Source: Candidatus Goldiibacteriota bacterium HGW-Goldbacteria-1 (GTDB taxonomy: Bacteria; Oederibacteriota; PGYV01). Taken from it: a DNA stretch of 64,000 bases. Shown one piece after another: positions 18,322 through 27,300 of the stretch (position 1 is its first letter; each line of letters starts with the position of its first letter). Made by a program: the position numbers and the translations under genes. Location of the stretch: the NCBI GenBank assembly GCA_002839855.1, contig PGYV01000001.1, forward strand, positions 62,001 through 126,000, in the 5' to 3' direction. A model generated the notes under the pieces. That model was given only the letters and a program-made list of their open reading frames with translations, did no database searches and was not told the DNA's origin.

Positions 18322-18792
18322 TTGTCTCCCCTTTGAAATTCAGTTAAAATATTGCGGGTTAAAGACCCGCGTCTGCCAACATTAAAAACTGGACGCAACA
18401 TGTTGCGTCTCTACTTTAAAAAACAAAATACAAATATTAAACCACTTTTGCGGTTACGCTTCTGCCTAACTGCTTTATGCTTAATTGCTTATTTTAAATC
18501 CAACTGCCGCACCCTAAAGGGCGCGCCTACCAAAGCTTAGATAACTGCCGCGGGTTAAAAATCCGCGTCTTCCAACATTAAATCAAGACGCAATATATTG
18601 CGTCTCTACTTTAAAAAACAAAATACAACTATTAAACCGCTTTTGCGGTTACGCTTCTGCTTAACTGCCTTATGCTTAATTGCTTATTTTAAATCCAACT
18701 GCCGCACCCTAAAGGGTGCGCCTACCAGATCTAAACCAACCATCCAAGCATCTAACCTTCCAAGCATCCAACCATCCAAGCATCTGACTTCC
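18322..18792. repeat. Spacer filled by a ~195-bp tandem duplication of palindromic repeats
   Basis: Copy 1 runs about 18354-18548 and copy 2 about 18550-18731, roughly 90% identical. Each contains three short stem-loops: GCGGGTTAAAGACCCGCG, GACGCAACATGTTGCGTC, and GCACCCTAAAGGGTGCGCC then CTACC. Between them is a GCTTATGCTTAATTGCTTATTT stretch. A run of CCAAGCATC/AACCATC octamer-like words (18735-18786) follows. No coding potential is seen. The spacer separates pfp from the giant glycosyltransferase. Confidence 0.85.
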
Positions 18793-20481
18793 TTACTTCT
18801 TCCCCTGCTCTAAAGCCAGTGTCTTTGTTGTCATATCCATTACAGCTGAAGGGCCAAAATACTGTATGGGGCCGGGGAAAAGATAGCTTTCCGTCATTGC
18901 CCAATTGTCCCTGTTTTTTACAAGGTATTTAAAGGGCGCCGCGTTTAATTCAACCAGCGCTTTCTGAATAACGGGTTTTTCTTTACCTTTTCTTCTTTCT
19001 ATGTTCATCATCATGGTAAGCGGAATACCGCCGCATATCCATTGCGAGGATTTCTTTGTAAGGTTCCTGACGGACGAAAGGTAGCCTGTCATTCCGTTTA
19101 ACGCAAGAAACACGGCGTTGTAACCAAGCGCGTAGCAATAGTTGGTGTCAAAGTTGGAAGGCGCTCCGCAGCGGCCTTCGTATCCAAAAAAGTGCGTTAT
19201 TGCGGAAAACTTGCCTTTATATTCGCCTTTTTCTTTTAATTCTTTTAACTTTCTTGCGACCATATCTATTAAAAGTTTTTCTGTTTCTATCTGGGATACC
19301 GCCACGTTTCCGTGCGGATCGCGGTCAAGCATAAGCTGCGATTCAATACCATCCGGCAGCGACTTCATCAGCGCCGCAAGCTGTTCCGGCAGTTTTGTGT
19401 AAACGAACTGTTTTTTCTCCACAATTGAAGCCATTTTGGAAAGCGCTTCTTCATTGTCGGCAAGTACGTCATTTAACGCGGAAATAAGTTTTTTAACTTC
19501 CGGAATAAATTCTATAAGCCCTTCGGGTACAAGCACAACGCCGAAGCTTTTTCCTTTGGCCGCCCTTGCGGAAACTATTTTTGCTATGTCTTCAACCACT
19601 TTGGCAAGGGTCATATTTTTAGCAAGCACCTCTTCGCCGATAAGGGTTATATTAGGCTGGGTTTTCAACGCGACTTCAAGGGTGATGTGCGATGCGCTTC
19701 TTCCCATAAGGCGTACAAAATGCCAGTACTTTCTTGCGGAATTTACGTCGCGGCAGATATTACCCACAAGTTCCGAGTATATTTTTGTTGCCGTATCAAA
19801 ACCAAATGATGTTTCTATCTGCTTGTTTTTTAAATCCCCGTCAATAGTCTTGGGCACGCCTATAACGTTTATGGGCGCGTTTTCTTTTTTAAAATATTCC
19901 GCAAGCAGCGCCGCGTTTGTATTGCTGTCATCGCCGCCCACTACAACAAGCGCGTCAATTTTATTCTTTAAAAGGCCGTTCTTTGTGGCTTCAAACTGTT
20001 CCGGTGTTTCTATTTTTGTCCTGCCCGACTGTATCATGTCAAATCCGCCGGTGTTCCTGTAATTATCCATAAGGGATGACGTGATTTCCATAAACTTATT
20101 TTCAATTAATCCTGAAGGCCCGCCAAGAAAACCGATAAGCCGGTTGCTTTTATTTGCTTTTTTAAGCCCGTCAAACAGCCCCGCGATAACGTTATGGCCG
20201 CCGGGCGCCTGCCCGCCGGATAACACAACGCCGATTTTAACAGCACTTTTGCGGACAGTTTTATTTGCACCTTTGCCGAATGTCACAATGGGCCCGCCAT
20301 AAACATGGTCAAAAAGATTTTTTACGGTTTCTTTGTCGGAAATTGATTCAGTTGCCTTTCCTAAAACCGCCTTTATCATAGCCGGCTTTCCCTTTAATAT
20401 CGCGGGAAGCTCCGGTTTGTATTTCATCCTTTCAAGCTGAAGTTCCGACCTGTGTACTTTTGATTTCGCGCTTTTTGCCAT
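18793..20481 (-). CDS. pfp: Pyrophosphate-dependent 6-phosphofructokinase (long form)
   Basis: A 562-aa phosphofructokinase of the long (plant beta-subunit-like) PPi-dependent group. GGQAPGGHNVIAG is at residues 89-101, GGDDSNT at 182-188 with the Asp that replaces the ATP-enzyme glycine, and PKTIDGD at 210-216. These are the accepted signatures for PPi rather than ATP as phosphoryl donor. It gives reversible, energy-saving glycolysis, suiting a fermentative or anaerobic lifestyle; an enolase lies 24 kb away. SD CAGGAGG lies upstream, and a clear sigma70 promoter is at 20532-20560. Confidence 0.92.
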   Translation of the reverse strand: MAKSAKSKVHRSELQLERMKYKPELPAILKGKPAMIKAVLGKATESISDKETVKNLFDHVYGGPIVTFGKGANKTVRKSAVKIGVVLSGGQAPGGHNVIAGLFDGLKKANKSNRLIGFLGGPSGLIENKFMEITSSLMDNYRNTGGFDMIQSGRTKIETPEQFEATKNGLLKNKIDALVVVGGDDSNTNAALLAEYFKKENAPINVIGVPKTIDGDLKNKQIETSFGFDTATKIYSELVGNICRDVNSARKYWHFVRLMGRSASHITLEVALKTQPNITLIGEEVLAKNMTLAKVVEDIAKIVSARAAKGKSFGVVLVPEGLIEFIPEVKKLISALNDVLADNEEALSKMASIVEKKQFVYTKLPEQLAALMKSLPDGIESQLMLDRDPHGNVAVSQIETEKLLIDMVARKLKELKEKGEYKGKFSAITHFFGYEGRCGAPSNFDTNYCYALGYNAVFLALNGMTGYLSSVRNLTKKSSQWICGGIPLTMMMNIERRKGKEKPVIQKALVELNAAPFKYLVKNRDNWAMTESYLFPGPIQYFGPSAVMDMTTKTLALEQGKK

Positions 20482-20531
20482 ACCAATAGCCTCCTGAATA
20501 TATAAAATACATGATTTTAAACAATAGGTGT

Positions 20532-20560
20532 ATTATAGAAAAAAAGAGGGTAAAAAACAA
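20532..20560 (-). promoter_or_regulatory. Sigma70 promoter of pfp
   Basis: On the minus strand TTGTTT (20560-20555), a 17-nt spacer and TATAAT (20537-20532) lie about 50 nt upstream of the pfp start. The remaining ~240 nt of this gap hold only a hairpin at 20731-20754 and low-complexity GGAGGGACGGAAGGACGG. Confidence 0.75.
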
Positions 20561-20730
20561 GGTTTTTAAAGGCAGCAAAAAATCCGGAGGGACGGAAGGA
20601 CGGCTTGGATGCTCCGCATTGCTTATAATTAATTTTCTGTCTTCTCTTCACTTATGCTTCGCCGGCCTTTACTAATCTGCGGCAAATTTCCGTTTTTTTT
20701 GTATTTCTTAAACAACAACGCTTTTTTATT

Positions 20731-20757
20731 AAACCCGGCTTCAAAGCAGGGTTTTAA
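20731..20757. terminator. Hairpin in the spacer after the histidine kinase gene
   Basis: AAACCC-GGCTTCAAAGCA-GGGTTT can fold with an inner GCT/AGC extension. The T-run (TTTTAATTT) is on the plus-strand side, so its use as terminator for the minus-strand kinase is doubtful. Confidence 0.35.
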
Positions 20758-20800
20758 TTTACACGGCTTTGCAAAATAGAAATGTCCTGTTTTGGCAGTA

Positions 20801-21799
20801 TTAATCCCCTGCAGGAATTACAAAGCTTATTTTAGCCCCGGTACCGCCGTCGCCGGATTCGGCCCATATTTTTCCGCCGTGAAATTCCATAATCTTTGCC
20901 GCTATAAACAGCCCCACACCCGCCCCCTGATGCTTTCTTGTAAGGTGGCTTTCAGACTGGTAAAATTCCTCAAATACCTTTTTACGCTCTTTTTCAGGTA
21001 TCCCTTCCCCGCGGTCTGTCACAGATACCAGAATATATTCTTTTGCAGCGTCAAGTGAATCTCTTATTTCAGCAGGAATAATGTTATCATTGCCTTTAAA
21101 CTTGGCCACATGCGTCCGCACCACGCTTCCGGGCTCTGAAAATTTAACGGCATTACTCATAATATTCAGCAGCGCCTGGGACAGCCTGTCCGGATCCGCA
21201 TTCGCGGATAAATCTTCACCCTCGGCAGACGGTTCAAAACTTACGCCGTTTTGACCGGCATTATACTTAAACTCTTCAATCCTGCTGTTTATGAAATCCG
21301 CGACATTTAAACGTACTTTATCTATCTGAATTACACCCGCTCTAATTTTTTCCATATCCGACAGGTCATGAACAATAAGCCGAAGCCTTTCCGTATTTTC
21401 ATTTATGGCATCCACAAATTCTTTCTGTTCCTGCGTCAGGTTTTCAGAATTCTTCTTTTTTAAAAACGAGGAATAACCTTTAATAATAGCTATGGGGGTG
21501 CGCATTTCATGAGATATTATAGCGATAAAATTTGTCTTCATTTTGTCATATTCCTGAAGTTTCCTGTAATTTTCCCTTAATTCTTTCTCCGCCTTTTCAA
21601 TCGACCCCAAATGTACGCTTACCATTGAATATACAAGCGCCGCGGTAATAAAGACGTACACCCATCCTTTAACAGTCTGCGCAAACGCGTACGCGTCAGT
21701 TGTATGCATAAACAGCGATAATGTTTTATCAGAAAAAAATATCCACAGAATTCCAAACAGAAAGTAAACAGCCGCGATTTTAAAAGCTGATTTTTTCAT
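20801..21799 (-). CDS. Membrane-bound sensor histidine kinase (orphan)
   Basis: A 332-aa kinase with two membrane helices (about 7-23 and 45-62) and almost no periplasmic sensor loop. It continues with a short coiled linker, HisKA with H97 in ISHEMRTP, and HATPase_c with N-box SNAVKFSEPG, G1 VTDRGEGIPEKE and G2 GAGVGLFIA. All catalytic boxes are intact, so it should autophosphorylate. There is no response regulator on either side within 10 kb, making it an orphan whose partner and signal cannot be inferred. It may sense membrane state, as the helices are nearly all there is to sense with. Confidence 0.88.
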   Translation of the reverse strand: MKKSAFKIAAVYFLFGILWIFFSDKTLSLFMHTTDAYAFAQTVKGWVYVFITAALVYSMVSVHLGSIEKAEKELRENYRKLQEYDKMKTNFIAIISHEMRTPIAIIKGYSSFLKKKNSENLTQEQKEFVDAINENTERLRLIVHDLSDMEKIRAGVIQIDKVRLNVADFINSRIEEFKYNAGQNGVSFEPSAEGEDLSANADPDRLSQALLNIMSNAVKFSEPGSVVRTHVAKFKGNDNIIPAEIRDSLDAAKEYILVSVTDRGEGIPEKERKKVFEEFYQSESHLTRKHQGAGVGLFIAAKIMEFHGGKIWAESGDGGTGAKISFVIPAGD

Positions 21800-21899
21800 A
21801 ATCCAGCGGTTTCCCCTTATATTCGTTTTTATAACGTTCCCTTTTCTGACATATTAAAATTATAACAGACTATTGAAGCCCCAGAATATACTATTTTTA

Positions 21900-22802
21900 T
21901 TATTTCTTTTTATAAATTTCCTTAAGGGCAAATTCAAGGCCGGGGAAACCAAACTTAAAACCTGCTTCAAGCAGCCTTTTTGGATATGCTTTTTGCCCTG
22001 CCAGCAGCACTTCTTTGGCAAGTTCACCTGCAATCATCTTTACCAGAAACTCCGGTTTGCGGAAAAAAGACGGCCTTCCTAAAACCTTGCCCAGTAATTT
22101 TGAAAATTCAAGGTTGGTAACAGGTTCCGGCGCGGTTAGATTATAAATACCGGATGTGTTCTGATTTTCTATTAAATGTATTATGGCGTGTATTTCGTCT
22201 TTTACGTGAATCCATGAATGGTACTGCCTGCCGCTGCCGATTGCGCCCCCGGCAAAAAATTTAAAAGGCAGGGACATGGCATTTAAAAAGCCGCCGTGCC
22301 CAAGCACTATTCCTGTCCTTATTATACAACGCCTTACGCCCATCCTTTCAACCAAAGCTGTTGATTCTTCCCAGCGCCGGCATAAGTCCGACAGAAAACC
22401 TGTGCCTTTTGGTGAGTTTTCATCAAGGGTTTCATTGCCCGCGGAACCATAAAAACCAACTGCAGAAGCCTGTATCACCACTTTTGGTTTTTTTTCCGCT
22501 TTTTTCACGGCAAACGTAACAGCTTCGCCGGCATCCAGCCTGCTTTCAATGATTGATTTTTTATTCGCGCTGTTAAGCGGAAATTTAATTATAGGCGCGC
22601 CTGCCAGATTTATAACGGCTTCAGCTCCCTCTATTTCAAAACGCATCTCTTCCCAGGGCACATAGCGTATATGCCGATCCGCGCTTGTTTTATTAAAGGG
22701 ATCCCTGCTGACACCAATTACTTCATACCCTTTTTTAATAAGGCGGTGGGCTAAACTATTTCCTATAAAACCTGTTCCCCCTGTAATTACTACCTTCTTC
22801 AT
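21900..22802 (-). CDS. TIGR01777-family NAD(P)-dependent epimerase-like protein
   Basis: A 300-aa extended SDR with an N-terminal Rossmann motif GGTGFIG (8-14) and the family-typical runs NLAGAPI, QASAVGFYG and RTGIVLG. It carries a DUF1731-like C-terminal segment (ILGRPSFFRKP..., ending with LLEAGFKF-type text). Bacterial relatives include E. coli YfcH, and no substrate is established. It is a single gene with its own promoter at 22850-22877, and SD AAGGAGAG precedes the ATG. Confidence 0.85.
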   Translation of the reverse strand: MKKVVITGGTGFIGNSLAHRLIKKGYEVIGVSRDPFNKTSADRHIRYVPWEEMRFEIEGAEAVINLAGAPIIKFPLNSANKKSIIESRLDAGEAVTFAVKKAEKKPKVVIQASAVGFYGSAGNETLDENSPKGTGFLSDLCRRWEESTALVERMGVRRCIIRTGIVLGHGGFLNAMSLPFKFFAGGAIGSGRQYHSWIHVKDEIHAIIHLIENQNTSGIYNLTAPEPVTNLEFSKLLGKVLGRPSFFRKPEFLVKMIAGELAKEVLLAGQKAYPKRLLEAGFKFGFPGLEFALKEIYKKK

Positions 22803-22849
22803 TTTGTAACTCTCCTTGTACTAAATGCCCCCATTTGTACAATAAGGTG

Positions 22850-22877
22850 ATTATAACAAAAATAACAAATTAAGCAA
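22850..22877 (-). promoter_or_regulatory. Sigma70-like promoter of the TIGR01777 gene
   Basis: On the minus strand TTGCTT (22877-22872), a 16-nt spacer and TATAAT (22855-22850). The -35 hexamer is contributed by the dispersed TTAAGCAATAAGC repeat. Confidence 0.55.
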
Positions 22878-22988
22878 TAAGCAGATAGGCAGTTAAGCAT
22901 AAGCGAAAGATTTAAACATAGAGGATTAAGCTATAGGAAGCTTATGCTTATTTTTCCGCTATAGCTTAATTGCTTAAAACGCTTATGC
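22866..22988. repeat. TTAAGC-type repeat with ATTAAGCTATAG inverted repeat
   Basis: A perfect 12-bp inverted repeat, ATTAAGCTATAG (22925-22936) and CTATAGCTTAAT (22959-22970), encloses GCTTATGCTTA. It is flanked by more TTAAGCA/TAAGC words. It sits immediately 3' of gltD. A sister element follows rmuC at 60330-60401. Confidence 0.75.
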
Positions 22989-24392
22989 TTATTTTTTCAG
23001 ATACCTGTCCATATCCTCCGCGGTTTTTTTGCCTTCGGCTATCGCCCATACAATAAGCGACGGGCCGCGCGATACGTCGCCCGCGGAAAACACTTTATTA
23101 ACAGATGTCATTGAATTTTCACCCTTTTTCACATTACCCCTGGCGTCAAGTTCCACGCCAAGCCCTTCAAGCAGCCCTTCTTTTACCGGGCCTGTGAAAC
23201 CCATTGCCAGCAGCACCAGGTCCGCCTGTATTTCAAATTCAGAACCCGCGATTTCATTAAACTTTCCATCACTGAATAAAACCTGAACACACTTTATTGA
23301 TTTTACCCTGCCGTTTTCTCCGGTAAAACTTTTTGTCAGCACAGACCACTTTCTATCGGAACCTTCTTCGTGGCTGGTGGAAGTTTTAAATATCATCGGG
23401 TACTTGGGCCATGGCTGATTTTCAGGCCTTGTTTCCGGAGGTTTTGGCATTATCTCTATCTGTATTACGCACGACGCTCCCTGCCTGTTTGCCGTACCCA
23501 CACAGTCTGCGCCCGTGTCCCCGCCGCCTATTACCACCACTTTTTTACCTTCCGCAAAAATTATATCTTCTGTTATGGCATCTTTTGCCACCCTCATATT
23601 GGACTGTTTTAAATACGCAACCGCCTGATGTATGCCGGCAAGTTCCCTTCCGGGAATTGCAAGGTCGCGTTCTTTTCTGCACCCTGTTGACACGCAGATT
23701 GCGTCATAGTTTTTTAAAAGTTCTTCCGCCTTAATATCAACACCCGCGTTAATTCCGTTTTTAAAAACAATCCCTTCTTCCTTAAGAAGGTTAAGCCTGC
23801 GGTCTATTATGGTTTTTTCAAGCTTAAAATCCGGAATGCCGTAGCGCATGAAACCGCCCGGCCTGTCTTCTTTTTCATAAACGGTCACGCTGTGCCCCGC
23901 CCTGTTTAAGTGATAAGCCGCGGATATTCCCGCCGGCCCGGAGCCTATAACCGCCGCTTTTTTTCCGGTGCGTTTTATATTTTTTCTGGCCTTTATGTAA
24001 CCATCCTTAAATGCTTTTTCAATTATTGCAAGTTCGTTGTCCCTTATAGTTACCGCGCTGTCATTTACCCCAAGCACGCAGGCAGCTTCGCATAAAGCCG
24101 GGCATACCCTTCCCGTCACTTCCGGAAGCACGTTTGTTTCATCCAGAAGAATAAACGCGCCTTTCCAACGGTTTCTGTACGCATGGTCATTCCATTCCGG
24201 TACCAGATTGCTAAGCGGGCATGCCCAATGGCAAAACGGCGTGCCGCAATCCATACAGCGGGACGCCTGCTCGCTTACTTGTTCATCCGATTTGGGCACC
24301 GCCACTTCGGCGTAATCTTTTACCCTTTCGCATACCGGCCTGTATTTTAACGCTTCCCTTTTTAACTTAAGAAAACCAGAAGGATTTCCCAT
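22989..24392 (-). CDS. gltD: Glutamate synthase small subunit (NADPH)
   Basis: A 467-aa GltD. The N-terminal 4Fe-4S region contains C46, C49, C54 and C58 (CMDCGTPFCHWAC) and a second cysteine set RVCPALCEAAC. A FAD fold with VIGSGPAGISAAYHLNRAG, a GGFMRYGIPDFKLEK loop and an NADPH fold VVVIGGGDTGADC follow. It passes electrons from NADPH to GltB for reductive transfer of the glutamine amide to 2-oxoglutarate. Its ATG is 2 nt after the gltB stop. Together with glnN and amtB in this window it completes the GS-GOGAT route. Confidence 0.95.
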   Translation of the reverse strand: MGNPSGFLKLKREALKYRPVCERVKDYAEVAVPKSDEQVSEQASRCMDCGTPFCHWACPLSNLVPEWNDHAYRNRWKGAFILLDETNVLPEVTGRVCPALCEAACVLGVNDSAVTIRDNELAIIEKAFKDGYIKARKNIKRTGKKAAVIGSGPAGISAAYHLNRAGHSVTVYEKEDRPGGFMRYGIPDFKLEKTIIDRRLNLLKEEGIVFKNGINAGVDIKAEELLKNYDAICVSTGCRKERDLAIPGRELAGIHQAVAYLKQSNMRVAKDAITEDIIFAEGKKVVVIGGGDTGADCVGTANRQGASCVIQIEIMPKPPETRPENQPWPKYPMIFKTSTSHEEGSDRKWSVLTKSFTGENGRVKSIKCVQVLFSDGKFNEIAGSEFEIQADLVLLAMGFTGPVKEGLLEGLGVELDARGNVKKGENSMTSVNKVFSAGDVSRGPSLIVWAIAEGKKTAEDMDRYLKK

Positions 24393-24394
24393 GG

Positions 24395-27300
24395 TTATAC
24401 CTCCGCTTCTTTAGACGCAAGGCTTTGCGCCCTGACGGCCATGACTTTTTTGTACTCTGACGGTATTACCTTTATAAATCTTTTTATATTCTGCTGAAAA
24501 TCAGAGAGTATTTCTTTTGCCGCTGTACTGCCGGTAAATTTCACATGCGACGACAGCATGTCATAAACCGTATCAATATCCTCTTTATCCATAGCGTCAA
24601 ATTCCACCATGCTCATATTGCATTTTTGTTCAAAATTAACATCATTATTATACACATACGCGATTCCGCCCGACATACCCGCGGCAAAATTCCTGCCGGT
24701 ATTGCCGATAATAACAACCCTGCCGCCTGTCATGTATTCGCAGCCGTGGTCTCCCGTGCCTTCAACAACCGCGTAGATGCCGGAGTTTCTTATGCAGAAC
24801 CGTTCCCCGGCTGTGCCGTTTATATAAGCCTCGCCGGATGTGGCGCCGTAAAATGAAGTGTTTCCCATAATCACGTTTTCTTCGGCGTTAAACAGCGACT
24901 TTTTACCCGGATAAACTATTATTCTTCCGCCGGAAAGCCCTTTACCCGTGTAATCGTTTGCCATACCTTCAAGTTCAAAAGTAATGCCGCCGGCAAGAAA
25001 AGCGCCAAAGCTCTGCCCCGCGGCCCCTTTAAACTTACACCAGATTGTATCTTCCGGCAGGTATTCTTCGCCGAACTTTCTGCACACTTCGCCGGATAGC
25101 ATTGTGCCGGCAGCGCGGTCCTTATTGCTGATTATTTTTTCTATCCTTACGCGTTCCTTTTTTTCAAACGCAGGCGCGGCTTCTTTTATAAGCTGCAGGT
25201 CCAGCACATCTTCAATTTCGTGTTTCTGTGTTTTTGTGCAGTACAGCGGTTCACCTTTGGAATCAGGTTTGTAAAGAATCTTTGAAAAATCAATATTCTT
25301 TGCTTTCCACGGAAGTATGGCCGTGTCAGTTTCTAAAAGGTCAGACCTGCCCACAAGTTCATTTAAATTTTTAACGCCAAGTGATGCCATTATTTCCCTT
25401 AAATCTTTTGCCACAAACCGCATGAAATTTACTATATATTCCGGGCGCCCCGCAAACCTTTTGCTTAGAATATCTTCCTGTGTTGCCACGCCCAGCGCGC
25501 AGTTATTCAGGTGGCAGTGGCGCAGCATTACGCAACCCATTGTTATAAGCGCGGCTGTTCCAAACCCGTACTCTTCCGCGCCAAGGCAAGCAGCTACGGC
25601 TAAGTCTTTGCCTGTCCTCATCTGCCCGTCCGCCTGCAGCCTTACCCTTGTCCTTAAATTATTCAGCACCAGCGTCTGGTGCGTTTCTGACAGCCCAAGT
25701 TCCCACGGCAGCCCGGCATTCATTATGGAAGTCTTCGGGGACGCGCCTGTGCCGCCGTCGCCGCCGGAAATAAGTATCATGTCGGCAAAACCTTTTGCCA
25801 CGCCTGCCGCAACCGTCCCTATTCCTATTTCAGAGACAAGCTTTACGCTTATGCGCGCGCGCGGGTTTGCGTTCTTTAAGTCAAATATCAGCTGCTTTAA
25901 ATCTTCTATTGAATATATATCGTGATGCGGCGGGGGCGAAATTAAAGTGACCCCCGGCGTGGTGTAACGCGTGCGCGCGATAATTTCGCTTACTTTATGG
26001 CCGGGAAGCTGCCCGCCTTCGCCGGGTTTCGCGCCCTGCGCTATTTTTATCTGAATCTCATCGGCGTTTGTAAGGTAATTTATATTTACCCCAAACCTTC
26101 CCGATGCCACCTGTTTTATCGCGCTTCTTGCGGAATCCCCGTTGGGGTAAGGCGTAAACCTTGCGGAATCTTCGCCGCCTTCACCCGTGTTAGATTTCGC
26201 ACCAAGTTTGTTCATGGCAATTGCCATGGTGTGGTGCGCGGGCCCGGAGATGGAACCAAAGCTCATCGCGCCGGTTACAAACCTTTTTATTATTTCGTCT
26301 TCTGTTTCCACCTGCTCAACAGGAATAGCTTCTGTCTTTTTAAATTTTAAAAGCCCCCTAAAAGTGGCGGCATGCCCTGCCTGATTGTTTACAAGCGATG
26401 CAAACGCTTTATACTTTTCATAACTGTTTGTTCTTACAGCATCCTGAAGCGCGGAAATTGTATCCGGGTTCCACATATGATACTCGCCGTCTTTTTTCCA
26501 CTGGTATATTCCGCCGGATTCCAAAAGCACGTCCTTATCCAGAATGTCGGCAAACGCCTCTTTGTGCATCATCTCTCGTTCTTTTGCAATCTCGGCAAAC
26601 CCGACGCCTTCCACCCTTGATGCCGCGCCTTTAAAACACCTGTCCATTACCTCTTTTGCAATTCCAAGCGCTTCAAATATCTGCGCGCCCCTGTAGCTTT
26701 GAATGGTGGAAATTCCCATTTTAGACATTACTTTTAAAATACCTTTATTGCACGCTTTGCGGTAATGGGAAACAGCATCATCATAACCGCAGCTTAATTC
26801 GCCCTTATCATGCATATACTTAATGGCGTCATAAGCCATATAAGGGTTTACAAGCCCCGCGCCAAAACCAAACAGCACACAGAAATGGTGCACTTCCCTT
26901 GGTTCGGCGGTTTCCATAATTATACTTGTATGCGTCCTTAAAGAGCGCTTTACCAGTTCCTGATGCACGGCCCCAAGCGCTAAAAGCGCCGGAATTGCTG
27001 CGTATTCATCAGTCACGCCGCGGTCGCTTAATATCAGTATGGAATAACCGTTCTGCGCCGCTTTTACCGCTTCATTACAAACCCTGTCAAGCGCTTCTAT
27101 AAAACGTTTAGTGTCACCCGGCATGTAAAGCAGCGTTATTGTTTTGGTTTTAAAACCGCTGGCCGTAATGTTTTTTATCGCGGCAAGTTCTTCATTGGTA
27201 AGAATGGGTTCCCTTACCTGAAGTTTATGGGTGTGAAGTTCTGTCTCTTCAAACAGGTTCTGGCGCGGCCCTAAAAAACTGCGCAGGCTCATTACAATAT

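Noticed and set aside
18354-18731. Possible CRISPR array
   Set aside because: The repeats are a two-copy 195-bp duplication with no regular short repeat/spacer pattern and no cas genes; the 33-bp, 48-bp and octamer arrays have no unique spacers either.
20801-21799. Two-component pair with a neighbouring regulator
   Set aside because: No response regulator lies next to the histidine kinase; the sigma54 activator at 37-39 kb lacks a receiver domain.
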